Source: Lethocerus indicus
Lineage: Eukaryota > Arthropoda > Insecta > Hemiptera > Belostomatidae
NCBI GenBank assembly: GCA_019843655.1
Contig: JACDQD010000006.1
Span: 11,462,034-11,526,033 of the forward strand
Direction: 5' to 3'
DNA: 64,000 bases
Shown: positions 49,001 to 62,285 of the stretch, piece after piece
Numbering within the stretch: the stretch's first letter is position 1
Layout of the letters: the number at the start of each line of letters is the position of its first letter
Position numbers and translations under genes: made by a program
Notes under the pieces: generated by a model
Databases searched by the model: none
What the model saw: the letters and a program-made list of their open reading frames with translations, nothing else
What the model was told of the DNA's origin: nothing

Positions 49001-52000
49001 AATATTCTTTCAACTTATTCCGTGTTAATTATTCATTTCTTAGAAACACTATTAAGCACCAGAAACATTACACACATCGTCTCAGCGGTTTCTAGTCTGA
49101 GTCAAAATATTGTAGTGAACAATGATTAAACCGTAAATTTATCTTCGTTCACTCTTATTTACTTCTTAAGTAGTGTTTACTTTTTAAATTAAAGGAGTAA
49201 TATCATTTACTTATTAAATTTACATATTTGGAACATAAGATATCACTTCTCTCTACCCACTATTACTCTAACACGAGGGAGCAAGCCACAGACCTTCTTG
49301 GCTTCCAATGACCCATTTTAGAGACGATAAATTTTCTTTCATTGCGGAGGTGAACTCTCCTCACGTATACGATTCCTCTCGAAATTCCGTCCTACGCGGT
49401 TTCGGAAAATGGAAAACGCCTTGGACCGTAAAGCTTGAAGTGGGAACCGGACGGCAATGGCCCATACATAGGCGGTGTCATTGTATGGAATCGGCGTGTG
49501 TACGTCTTTTTCTAAGGTAAACTCTATGGTATATGGGACACGGGTCATGTTTACTGCCGGTTTATCGCAGAAACTGATTCGCTTGTTCTTTCCAGTTATC
49601 GCCAATTAATGCCGGACTGACCTTGGCATCATGCACCTGAAATTTTTACTCTTACGGTCTATTAAGGACTTGGAATGAATCCCAAATAAACCAAGCAGCT
49701 GTAATTAATTTGTACGCCAGATTCATTACTTAGTAAGATCGTGAGGCTCGACGTCAAGGAGTAATAGTGAAGAAGACTTCACAATTGACGTACTGATCTT
49801 CGAACTGATCAGTATGCTAAATACCGATGTACTAATCAGTTAAATTCATAAAACGTTTTCCTCTTCATATCTCTTGTATTTCTCTTGTTTAAATATCCTC
49901 ATAGCGTGACCCTTACTGTTTACAAACCATGCATAGCAACCCGATTTTTTTAATAAATCCAACACAAAGTTAGCAGACGCCAGCTTTGACTTGACTAAAA
50001 ATGTCTCGAATATAATTAATTATGGAATATTCGCGTTCATTTTCTATATTCAAGAGAATGCCAATTCCTGAAATCCGGAAGCGGTAAAAAGAACACATAT
50101 TGGAAAATTTTCCCATGGCGGCAGTTTTCTCTTTCTCTTCATTATGCAGAATTCACAACGTAAAAATGAGTACAATGAAATAAGTTTGCAAATTAATTAA
50201 TTATAAATTCAATTATAAAATGCATTTCTGTAAAGAACAAGTGAACTTAATTATCATGCTATTACGTAAACGGTATAAAACACTCAATTTTCATGTACAC
50301 CTTTTTTCCAGTAACATCAGAACTTTTATTTTAAATGTAGATTGATTTAAATATAGATATTTCGAGACTTCTTTGGTCCTTAATCCTGCAAACACAATGT
50401 TTCTCCCTGAGTTATCAGTGGAATATATGAATAGATTTGAGAATTACATTCATTAAATATTTTAGGGTAATCACTTTATTTTCAATAGGGGTGTAACTAT
50501 ACTGTTAAAACTAACCAAAGCCCTACTGGACCTGGTATACAAACCCATCATAAAAAACGAATATTTTGGCATTGGGAGACTAGTGTAGGTAAAATCATGC
50601 CACTCCACAGCCTTGACAAACTGTTTTTTGCCTAATCCTTTTGAAAATTTGTTCCCCCTAAAAAACAAATGCTGAAGGTCGATATGCGTCAGTTGGAAAT
50701 TAACAATTGTTTGGATCCAGATTTAAATTGATTATGGCGAGATCTCATTAGTACACTAAAACCCAGCGGGAATGAAACAGGCTCGTAATTCATGCCTCAG
50801 GACTCATTTAAATGGAAATAACTATATAAATCGTAAGGGTTATATGGTTCCAGACTTATGGTTTAAGTATTTTTCCACTACTTAAAATATGTGCAGTGGA
50901 GTGTTGGTCCAGCACCCCCGAGGTCGGAGCTCACATTAACTACATCAAGGACAAATACAAGCCAACATATAATACTAAACAACAACCCTCACAGGACTAA
51001 GGAGTTAAAAGGTTTCACCTCAAGTGTACCATTACTGAGACGTGATTTGTCGAGAATTAATTTGTATAAATCTGTGGAAAAGACAGGATAGTGATTGGTG
51101 GAGTGATAGGCGAAACAGGACATAGTATATGGCAAAGAGAATAGCATGAAAAACTAATTACACTGTAGGCTATAAATTGTATTGAAAAACAAATGGCAAG
51201 TTAAATTTTCCAATCTGCGGCTAACTAAATTCATTCCAACCAAAATTCTTATATCCCATCCTCCCCAAATTCTCTTTGTAGAGTTTCATTCTGAACTTCT
51301 GACGATGGTCTGTAATTTCATAAAGTAACTTGAAGTTGTCTTCATGTGATCTGAGTTGACGATATGATCAGGCGGCCAAGGTCGAAGGGGACACTTATGT
51401 AAACACATCATACATCCTAGTAGGACATGAAGGCGCTTGTTTAATGAGTGTTTCTTAAATTGGCTTATGCAACCTGTCGCTATGTCAGATTCGAAGTGCG
51501 TCGGCATATCAAATTATTGAGATTTGAAAGATGCATCCTTTTCTTGATTGCGGACAAAATCAAATTCGACTAGTCAAAGATTATCAGCCCAATTAGGGAT
51601 TACTTTAACTGTAATTATGTACTGTAATGTAATTATTTTCAACAAACATCTGTGAATTTCCTTGTTAACACTTTACAAATTTAGTTTAAGAAATTTTAAT
51701 AAAACAACGTAATAAATTACGGAGACACCAGTTCCTGACATTGAAATTACGAAGGTGAACGTTCACTACGGGCACAACCAGCTCCATCACGGCCGCGTAC
51801 GTTTTTTCTACCAGAGAACCAACACAGGAAGGAACAGTTTAACACACAAGAGGGCAGAATAATAATAGAATATGTAGGAGCAACGTTCTCATTTAATGGT
51901 GCTATATTTGCAGTATGCCTGGCCCTGAACTTGGCCTCATTCAAGATATCTCAAAAAACCCAACGTTTGAAATATACATGTTTTAAAAACCACGCAGTAA

Positions 52001-55000
52001 GGGAAAGTGACGGAGTAGTTATAATATATTCGCAATATAAGATTCCAATATTTATTAATGTTGAAAACAACAAGGGACCAGCCCATACGTGCTAATTAGG
52101 GTATGTGAACGTAAGGAGTTATGGACAGGATACTGTTGAAACTGAAGCTATAAAAAAAAAATATTCTAATTGAACCGCGATATAATTACCTTTTCCATTC
52201 GCACAATAGGTTTATAAGATTAGGTAGCCTGAGTATTAATATCGGCAAAGTCAGAATATATGAACAGTTGAAAGGAAAAGACCATAGTTTTATTGTTTCG
52301 CATTTGTCTTCGTGTATATTCAAATTTACTGCTTTGGTACGGTTCTTCTCATTATCAAGAAACAACCTACCTTACAAGTATATGCCTGTGTAACACAATT
52401 ATTTCTAACAGCGTTGTAAGTATCATGTGAAATGATGTTCATCATGACCGATTATCACACGCTCTACTCAATAAGGAATTATGTCTCCCTTTATAATTTT
52501 TTTGTAACATTTTCAATCTCGAAACAGTTTGAATTTTCCTGGTTCAAGGTTATTTGAACTACAACCGCTTTCTAAATGAAATACCCACTTCTGTAAAACA
52601 CAGAATAATTGCGTATAAGGCGATTCTCTGAATGAATTAAATACAGCGGCTACTTGCACAAGCAGTTTATTCGTGTCACTACAGGTCATAACATTTAACA
52701 TCAATATCCCAATTTTCCTTTAGAATTTAAATGTAATTCGAAGAACTGCTGTTTTGAAACTTTCAAGGGATTCCGTAATTATTGTCGATCCCGGTTGTAT
52801 TACTATTGGAACTCGGTAAAGACCCGATTCTCTCCTCATGAGATGTAAGATCTGTAACCTTCGTCACAAAATTTCCTAACTGATATATTATAATCCGAAT
52901 GACTTACTGATCGCGTTTGGTAAATTTCACATGGGATCATAATTTTTGGCATGTTGTAACGGGATCTTAGTTGACTATTCGTAGAATCGCCAATAGCCAT
53001 TTCTAAATTCTTCTTTCTATTTTTAGTTTTTATAAAAAAAGTTTTGAATAGGAAAATAAATTGAGGACATTCAGTAGGGAACTCAATTCTATTTCCTGGC
53101 ATTCTATGAATTCAGTTCTCCAAGACAAAACACAATGAAAGGGGAGCTTTCTAGCTAATAACAAGCCAGCGAACCGCAACTTTGAAAGAAGTTACAAAAT
53201 GAAACACATTCAGTAATTATTTATCGCATGCAATCATAACATGCAAACAGTGGAAAAGAATTAAAAAAGGAAAAAAGTTGTCTAATTCAATTAGAAATAG
53301 CTTGTTTAAACTGCTCTTTCAGTTTTTAATATGCAAATTGTCTATTCATCACCACTAAATTATGGAAACCGAGTAAATTCCTCAGGGGGGGAAATGCCAG
53401 TTTGACTTGCCTTGCCCTTGAGGCTGTTGTTCCCGGATTGGGACAGTCTTAGTACAAGTTTTGGTCCGCCTCTTGAAGTTTCAATCGATTGCTTATGTAC
53501 CAAACAGCCCGAATTGGCGAGGAAGTACGGCTACCCGAGTGAGGTCCACCAGGCGACCACGGAGGACGGCTACGTCGTGACGATGCACAGGATACCCCAC
53601 GGCAAGCGGAACGCCAACAGCACCGGCCCCAGGCCGGTCATCTTTCTACAGCACTGCATACTCTGCAGTTCGGCCGTTTTTGTACTGATGGGACCCCAAA
53701 AAGGCCTGGGTAAACATCGCATAATTACTTAGATCCCTTATTCGTGAATAAATTCCCAGGGCTAGTCCACAATTTAAGTTATCTGTATTTATTATTTATA
53801 AGATAAACGAAATCATCAATCAGTCCATTTTCATGTTGTTAGCGCATTAGCATCTAACCTGTTTAGCTTAGGGCCAAAGAATCGAGTTGAAACGTCGCGT
53901 AAGGATGGTCCACTGAGACCTTAAACCAAACATTTTAAGGCCAACTTAAACATGGAAGAAATAAATTTGAGTCTCAACCAGTATATCGAATCGTCACGAT
54001 TTACTGATAATTCCAACCTTAATTATACGACGAAATAACAAGACAGAACAAGCATTTACTTTTTGTTCTACGAAAAATTACTCGCACAATGATAGGTAAT
54101 GATTTTTTACAAGAAAATAACTGTTTCCATGATCTATTCTTATCGGTGCAGTCTTATTACTGGCTGAGTAAATCGCCTGCAGCCGGTCCCATTCGGGTCA
54201 AGATGAACCAGTTCAGGCATTTTACCTTACTCAAAAGGTCCAGTAAAGCACAATGAACCCACTGAAATTACTGACAGAAAACGAAAAGAGGGTGACGAGA
54301 GCAATAATAGTCAAATGTGGCTAACGTTTTTTAACATTTCGAAGGAAAAAATTTGACGATGAGTAAAAAATATATCGTTTGAAATATTATTAAATGGACA
54401 AGTATTCCTCAAATCTGCCCGGAATAGGTGGTTGTCTGAATCTTATGGTGCAAGGAGGGATTCTCGTGAAAAGAAATGATATATTGATTTCTTCCATAAC
54501 AACAACTGAAGTTTAATGCGCAAAATTTTCGAATATCGTATGTAAATAACATTCAACTAGAATAATGGTAACAATTTCTGGAAAATATACTGTAAATTTT
54601 CAGGTTTCATTCTTGCCGACAAAGGATACGACGTGTGGATGGGGAACGCAAGAGGATCTGTCTATTCCCGAGGACACAACGATCTCTCCACTTCAGATCC
54701 GCAGTACTGGAGATTCAGGTGAAATAGAACATTAAATAAATTCTCAATACAAATTTCCGTAAGAAAATTATGTCATATATTAGCAATAACTAAAATACTA
54801 CTTACAATTTCCCCAATTTCTTCCTGTGGCTTAAAAGTGTCTGCTTTCTTCGCCAGACTGTTTCATTTAGTTTCTTATCCATCAAGAAACTGTTGTAATG
54901 AAATTAGTTCAAAGAAATCAAAGATATTACCCAACTTTAATTTATATTTGGACCGCGTAATATGATCTTCTTTGAAAAAAACTTGCATAACACATCACCA

Positions 55001-57653
55001 TTCGATAACGCTTGTGGCGGTGATATCAGACGAAGCCAACTTTCATAGGCATAATAACCGGCGGAGACTGTTACGCGAGAGAAAGTCGTTTCTGCGGCCT
55101 GTTTTCAGTGCACAGCTCAACTATTTCCGCGCCATTCAATACCTGCATTGGCTGCCTATTGGAGACGTTTCACGAGAAAGGACTACTTTTCGATTAATTC
55201 AACTGAACCCAACGGGTAACCCACCATTGGTTTGTCAGATGCAAATTTCTTTCAAAATCAGGAAATATTTATATGAATAAGACATGCAGTCTAAATTGCA
55301 TTTTGAAATGAAGCAATTCCCTAATTTATTTGAGTTCGGAGTTAATGATTTATATTTTATCATCACGGGTGATTTGAAATTTTTGGAGTTATTGTAATAT
55401 GCATATTATTTGACGCTTATCCAAGAATTAAAACTATACAATACTATATAATCTCTCTTCTGGTTGGCACTTATGATAGTTTGCTCTCATAACGCAATTC
55501 ATGAGGAATTTCCAAGTGGGCTTGACATTTTCATAAGTAATTCTGCTGGGAAAAAGATGCCTCTACCTCGGAGGATTACAGATATCTCCGCCGTTCTGTT
55601 AGCACCAGCAACAGTTTAAATGGTAAACAAATGTCAGTGATTCTTCAATATCTGCCTAAAGTAGAAAAAGGCGCACTGAGAAATGTTTCAAGACTTTTAC
55701 CGCTAAAGCTTTCGAGTCTATTATCTGGGTGGAATTTGAATTCCATTTGAACTTCTATAGTGTCAATGCTGTACTTCCAGGATCAGGGACAATATATTGG
55801 GTTCCTAATGAAATACAAGTAGTCTGCTATTCGTCTGCTTTGGAACACTAGTATAGTTTATTGTCGTGTTTCTGTTATACTTATGGTATGGACCTAATGA
55901 AATAAGTCGGGGAGATATTTTTTTCTGTGTGGGAAAGTACACACACCGTAATGAAGTAATTACGGGCATTCAAGAGTGTGACACGTAACACCTGGTACCA
56001 TTCAAAAGGCTAATTCCAGGTTGAATTACAGTTGGCATGAAATGGGCGTCTACGATCTGCCCGCGGAGATAGACTACGTGCTGGAGACGACCAAACAACC
56101 GAGTCTCTATTACGTGGGCCACTCGATGGGCACGACAATGATGTACGTTCTGCTGTCGGTGAGACCAGAGTACAATGACAAAATACGTCTTTTCGTCTCC
56201 CTCTCGCCTGTGGCTTACATGTCCAACATGAGAAGCACCCTTTTCAGGCTCCTATACGGACCACTGGGAGTAAGTAATCTCTTGTATTCTCGAATTCACA
56301 AAGCGTGACTTTCTAGACTTTGTTTAATCAATATCGCATCATTCGACAGTCAGATAACAACTTTTGTTTTGTAGCAACTGTTGAGGACAGCGGGAGTTCA
56401 TGAGTTTGTACCAAACAACGAGGTAGTGACAGAAATGAGCAGTCAGTTGTGCAAGAGCCAAGCAATAACTTATTCAATCTGTAGTAACATACTTTTCTTA
56501 ATTGCTGGATACGATTCTAATCAACTGAACAAAGTAAGAAAACAATTTTTTATAATATGGTATACATTAATATGGTATAGAATTTGGTATTTTAATTGTT
56601 AATAATAAGTAGTATTATTAGCGCTAGTAGACTGGTGCTAGTCGCTCTGTATGATGTTAATTACGTAATACTTATTCTTCTTATTATTTAATGTCATAAT
56701 AATTAACATTATAAAATAATTAACAGTATCTAATCAATTGATATTTTTTTAAAGACGATGTTGCCTATCATATTTGGGCAAATTCCAGCTGGGACTTCAA
56801 CATCCAGTCTTGTGCACTATGGACAGAGTATACAAACAGGCATGTTACATTTTATTTTAATCATATCTGTTGTACTTCCCCAAAAGTTACTGTATATTAA
56901 ATTATTCGATTTTCCATATTAAGGAAAAGTGTAAATTAATTGTGACATTTATTGTGTAAATGAATGACTTTCTGTTTGTTTATGAAACGATAATTTTATT
57001 AGAAACACGAAGTACTTTTTAATTAATATTTTTTTAGTACGTTTCTCATGAAGTGCTAGTAGGCTGGGTTGGGAACTACTGTGAGCGTTGGTTGCAAGTG
57101 TAACTAACGTCCATGCCATATATGCAGACTCGAACTGACGACCTCTAGCGCACAATTAATACAATTTATTTATATGAAATATATTCATTTAATTAATAAT
57201 AAATACATGATAAGGTTCAATTAAATTTTTAGGTGACTTTCGATGGTTTGATCATGGAATTACTGAAAATATGGTACGATACAGGAATAAAAGGTCCCCT
57301 GTATACAACCTAAAAAATGTTTTGGCACCTGTAGCTTTTTATCATAGTGACAATGACTGGTTAGCAGATCCAAAGGTAATATCAGAATATAAGCTTTAAT
57401 TCAGTTACTGCATCAGTAAATATCAGTTCAATAAATTAGTTGTAAATATTTGTTAACAAATGTATACTGTGAACTAGTGCTGATAGTTTTTCTTATTTTT
57501 CAGGATGTAGCGAAACTAAGTAGAAAATTACCTAATCTTGTATCATCATTTAGAATTCCCCTGAGATCATTCAACCATATGGACTTTCTTTTTGCTAATG
57601 ATGTGAAAAGATTAGTATATAATAAACTCATTTCACAACTTCCAAACTTTTAG
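40070..57653 (+). CDS. Secreted lipase (insect acid/gastric-lipase-like family), 8 coding exons
   Basis: Predicted secreted or lysosomal-type alpha/beta-hydrolase acting on neutral lipid esters. Coding exons: 40070-40207, 53508-53709, 54604-54718, 56032-56269, 56375-56533, 56755-56839, 57233-57375, 57504-57653. These total 1230 bp and 409 aa, the usual family length. Exon 1 encodes a signal peptide (about residues 1-24) and ends in HLPT, which joins [12 protein letters not shown] in exon 2 as the family expects. Other motifs: [37 protein letters not shown], nucleophile elbow GHSMG (S183), D354 in NDWLAD and H385 in FNHMDF as the likely triad. The normally conserved LQHG reads LQHC (C96), and the usual Asp of SADxVL is V103. 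One intron has a GC donor (ACAG then GCATGT at 56840). Exons 1-4 are GC-rich and exons 5-8 AT-rich. Confidence 0.9.
40208..53507 (+). other. 13.3-kb first intron of the lipase, no nested gene recognised
   Basis: Bounded by GTACTG at 40208 and the acceptor ACCAAACAG ending at 53507. CpG-rich background. It holds a 147-codon frame without an ATG start at 40768-41211, with hydrophobic stretches but no known domain. It also holds 3' halves of the hammerhead-like module near 44541-44568 and 48155-48180. Nothing else could be identified; unrecognised transposon remnants are likely. Confidence 0.5.
44541..44568 (+). repeat. 3' half of the hammerhead-like module
   Basis: CTGAAACCGGTTTAGC followed by TTAAGACC. 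It matches the GAAACCGGTCTAGC block and its downstream tail; a similar tail occurs after the copy near 48155. No 5' core is visible. Confidence 0.35.
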
Positions 57654-59652
57654 TAGAAATTAAGATATACATTCAATCCTACAATTGTAAGAAATACTTG
57701 TCAACATATTTTGTGCTCATTTTTTATGGGATGAAAGAAGTTAATATTCACCAAAAACAATTTCACTGATTAAGTAATTTTGAATAGCTCTATTATTAAA
57801 ACAGGGAAATTTTACAAATTAAATCAAATGAATATCCAAATATGAGATGGATGATTAAACAATTAATCATCCAGATGTATTTTAATGTATCTTAATGTAT
57901 TTTTAATATTGTGATATAGGGATAATTAATTAGCAGAACAACTTTTGAATCACTTTGTAAATAATTTTCAAATAAATTAATAGTACAAAATATCTTCTAA
58001 GTTCCAACAATAAAATAATCTTATATATAAATTGATTAGTTTTGTAAACACTTATACTAATTTATTTTCAATTTAAATCCTATTTTAAATATTAATACAT
58101 ACTTTTTTAAATTTTTAAAAGGAACTAAGAAGTTGTTCAATAGAATTAAAATAATTTCCAAATCTTAATTCCTTTCTGACTTCAGGTCATAAGAGAAAGT
58201 TTGTGGATATTTTTTTTAATTATTAGTTTAACAAATATGGTAAGATAGATGCACATGTAGTATAGTAGAAATTACATATGGCAAAGAAGTGATATATAGA
58301 ATTGAATTTTTAGAGATAATTTTTACATAAGGAATAAAATAGGTTGAGCCATAAGAGAAGTTTGCAATGTGGACATTTGTTATATTTATTTAATAACAAA
58401 AGTTATGGCTCAAGTTAATAATTATATATTTTTTATATTGTTAAAATATATTAGTTTATATAAATATTGATATAATTTGTTTACTGTGTTGATTTTAATG
58501 TCTATAACTATATGAAATAAATAGTGAAATAATGTTTTAAAAATCTAACAATTTTATGTACTGTACCTGCCACCTTATTCATATACACACAGATACTTTT
58601 GACAATTATTAAATTTATTTTCCAGTATATTTCCATGTATTGTTGGGTTTATTGATTCAAAGTTTATACCAATTTAGCAATTCATTTCTTGATTTAATTT
58701 ATGTGTTAAAATTATAGGAAAATTGTAGAAGTGATGAAATGGTAAAAACTATGAAATTATTATTAAGAGCTAATCCATTGCATCAGAATTATTTTATGTT
58801 ATCTTGAGTTGGAATAATAACTGATAAATATTTATTTGTAAGGGTGAAATGTTTTTTATATTTTATTTTAATATATAGATATATACAGATATATATAAAA
58901 TATTCTATATATATAATATATAGAATATTTTAAAATATTCCTCTGAGTTGTTAGTAAAAAACTGATAAATAAAATGTGCCACAGACGTAACTATGGAATG
59001 ATATAGCCAAAGTCATATATTAAATACAACAATAATGCTTACTAGAGCATAACATTTTGTATTTGCGAAAATAATTAACCCATCAAATAGGCAAGGGGTA
59101 AGAGGAAAGAACATATTGGTGTATGCATAAACATACTGAATCCTAATAAAATACAATTTTATTTCATGTGTTCCTATTCAACAAGTAACATTATTTACAA
59201 ATCATGATAACTTATGATAATAAATGATGATAAATAAGTGTAGCCATATTTAAACTAATAACAGTTAACATTTAAATTGTATATGACAATTTTATTTCGG
59301 CATTTGATAGCAAAATTAGCTGTTTTGCTGTTGTGCTCTGATGCATGTTTTTTCAAAACATACAATTAATAATTCTAATATATGTTTATTAATCTGCAGT
59401 AAATTATCACACAAAACATTACAAGTCTGGAGCAGTCACATTTGCACAGTAAAATAATAACTTCAAAATTATTATTAATTACTGAAAGTGGTCTGGCATA
59501 ATTTATCTTGTTTTTCTTTTTCCTTATGAACCACTTTACAATAATATGCAAGTAATTAGAAGGTATTTAGAGTCATCTAACCTCCTTTTATATTATATCC
59601 ACAATGGAACATCTATTGGAGACCACAAAACTAATTTATGACCCTTAAAGCC
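57654..59652. other. Convergent 3' flanks of the lipase and CCDC51-like genes
   Basis: AT-rich and very CpG-poor (about three CpGs in 2 kb by eye). Both genes end into it. The first strong polyadenylation signal for the lipase is AATAAA at 57971; for the minus-strand gene, candidates lie near 59395-59400 and 59291-59296. A near-perfect inverted repeat sits at 58897-58931. No open frame of interest. Confidence 0.5.
58897..58931. repeat. 15-bp-arm AT palindrome
   Basis: Arms AAAATATTCTATATA (58897-58911) and its exact reverse complement (58917-58931) around a 5-nt centre, within the convergent 3' flanks. Confidence 0.85.
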
Positions 59653-62285
59653 CTAAGGCCGCATGCAGATTGAAACAAGTACAGGTACAAGGAAACTAAC
59701 AACAGCTACACCAGCAAGTATTAAACGTGTCTCATTCCTTTGGGCAATCATTAAACCTTCTAAGTCTGTAGGAAAAGCCAACAAATGACCATCAATCCTC
59801 TGGGCAGTGTTTACCATAGATTTTAACTCTTGCACATTCTGATTAATCCCATGAATTGATTCAACAATGTTTTCATTGTTTTCATACCTCTGACGTGAGC
59901 TAACTGTGTGCAGAAGTTGGTCTAACTTTCCATTGATTGCTTGCTCCATAAAATCCTCTTTGTTTTGACCCATGACTGATTTGATGTTGGTAACAATTGT
60001 AGCCAATTCTTTTTCGTGCCTACTTAAAAGTGATGATGTCAATTCTGGCGACTGTTTTGAGGTAGTTTCTTTCACCTAAAACATATACATAATAGATGTT
60101 CACTTACCAAAGAAATCTAATTAGAGGGTTTTTCTCACTCAATTAATGTTTTCTTATTACCATTCATTGTACTAATATTTGTGAGTGTTTATTCAATACA
60201 CAGACAAGGATTACTGCAATTTACTTATATGAATTTCTTATTTTTTACCAAACACAAAATAATAGATAAAAAATAAGCAAATAATTTTTTGTTAATAAAA
60301 TTTGTAATAGCTTACAAGAAATAATTTATACTATACTATAAGAAATAATAATATACTCAGGATAAATTATGGAAAGTGAGTATAGGGTACTTAATATATA
60401 TAATAGTCATTAAAATTAATTATTTCGATAAAATATGCATATTTCCATTACCAGACTTCTAATTTCTCTCATTTTAAATTCATTATTTATAGAACTTCCA
60501 AGAATGCCTATGATGGTCCCAATAACTGATCCGATAACCGACCAGTACTTGGTGCGTTCTGCTTGAGCTCTTTCCTTCTCGTGGCTTTCCTTAACACAAT
60601 TTGAAAGCAATGTGAAACTCTCACGTTCCTCCTTCTCTTTTATTATGAATTCTGACTGGAGTTTTCGTTCTTCCTTTAGGACTGAATGTTCTTCAGTTAT
60701 GAGTTGAAGATACCTGAAATCCATTAAATGACCACAATTATTAAAAATCTATGACATTAACAGAAACCAAATTGTTATATTAACATTGGTACACCTCAGT
60801 AAAAGTACCATGTAAGAAGCCTAATAATACATGGAAGATAATCAGGAAGTACAATTATTCATTCCATTAAAAAAAAACTGGAGTTTCTATAACATGTACT
60901 TGCACTAATAAATGTTAACATCACAAATACATGCCTTACATACATTACTTAGAACCAGTTACCTTAATATAATCCTTAAAGAGGATCAACTGAACCACCT
61001 TCATACATGAAGTCTTCAATCTTTATAAGCCCAAAGGGTACAGCTAAACCCCAAAACAATATTAATAAATAATAATTGGCATTATTTCGACTATCAAGGA
61101 ATTCCCAAAAATTAAAGGCTATAGCTTATCAAAATATGAATTATAAAAAATACAATATTTTCTTTAAAATAAGGATTAGGAAAATAATATTTTCCTAGGT
61201 TTATGAAAAAGTTTAAAAAAAAAACAATATTTTTTTTCATAACATAATCCTTTGCTAAGATTATGATATTAAAAATAAATACTAATAATAATAAATAAAA
61301 TAAATAACTCATCATTTTCTTTAAATTTTGATTTTGATTGAGATAATGACTTTAAAATTCTTATTTGGTAAGGTAACAAAAACAGTTTCATCATACCATT
61401 GAATATATTTATTTGAGGGTCCAAAGAATATGTAATATTTTCTGATCTTCTGTCCATGCTTGCCTATTTGGTCCTAAGCTAACCAGCTTTCTTCCATTGT
61501 CATTAGCATCAATATTTTTTAGCATATTATAGAGGAATTATAAATATTGTCATGGCATGCCAAACATACCACTTTAACAAATACAAATTTAATCTGTAGG
61601 AAAATATAAATTAATATTGGATAAATGTGGCACTCTGACATAATAAATATTATGTAGTGATCCCTTTGTCTGGAAAGATTTCTTGGTCCACATGAGTCAT
61701 GTAAGGAGACTGAAGTTTTTATTATGCTTTAAACATTAGTGCCAAAAAGAATCGTGCCAGCAAACCAGTAGACCTGATATAGTGTTTAGGTTCCAAAATA
61801 AACAGTATTTCATGGAATCTACATCAAAAATGTTATTTTTCAGTTAACACTTTGAAATCAACTGTACTGTCAGATTGAGACTGTGCCTGACAGATTATAG
61901 TATCTGTTAAACTAAGTTACCTTTCTTCCCCTCTACTCGTTGAATCCAGCTCGGCGTATATATCTTTCAATTTAGCCTGAATAGTGGCTAGAGCCTTGCT
62001 GGCATCTCTCCTTTTGTCTTGGGCGTCGACGAATCGGTCCTGGGCTTCTATAACTCTATTCTGCATCATTCGGACCTCGTCCATACCAGTTACCTGTTCG
62101 TACCAGACGACGAGGTCGTTAAATTTCTGTTTCACATAGTTCGTCGACGCCTCGACCTTAGTGGCCGGTACAATCGTACTGTACGACACTGGAGACAAAA
62201 TGTTCCTATGAGAGTTGAAATCCCAGACGGTTGCCCCCAACAACTTCCTTGTATGACATAATGCTCTAACATTGAAAGGTTTCAT
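59653..62285 (-). CDS. CCDC51: CCDC51/MITOK-like mitochondrial inner-membrane protein, 3 coding exons
   Basis: Homologue of the coiled-coil protein reported as the pore-forming subunit of the mitochondrial ATP-sensitive K+ channel in vertebrates; function in insects is inferred. Exons on the minus strand: 62285-61921, 60713-60452, 60075-59653. These total 1050 bp and 349 aa, shorter than the roughly 410-aa human protein. The N-terminus is rich in Arg and His with few acidic residues, as in a mitochondrial presequence. WYEQVTGMDEVR is followed by a coiled coil (about residues 85-175). The strongly conserved ESHEKERAQAERTKYWS leads into the glycine-patterned first membrane segment GSVIGTIIGILGS (about 179-197). 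A second membrane segment lies at about 327-346, just before the C-terminus. Splice phases are 2 then 0 and close exactly. Exon 1 is CpG-rich and exon 3 CpG-poor. Confidence 0.9.

Noticed and set aside
53412..53507. N-terminal extension of the lipase exon upstream to 53412
   Set aside because: No ATG opens it, it carries no signal peptide and it does not match the family. The acceptor at 53507 and the signal-peptide exon at 40070 explain the N-terminus better.
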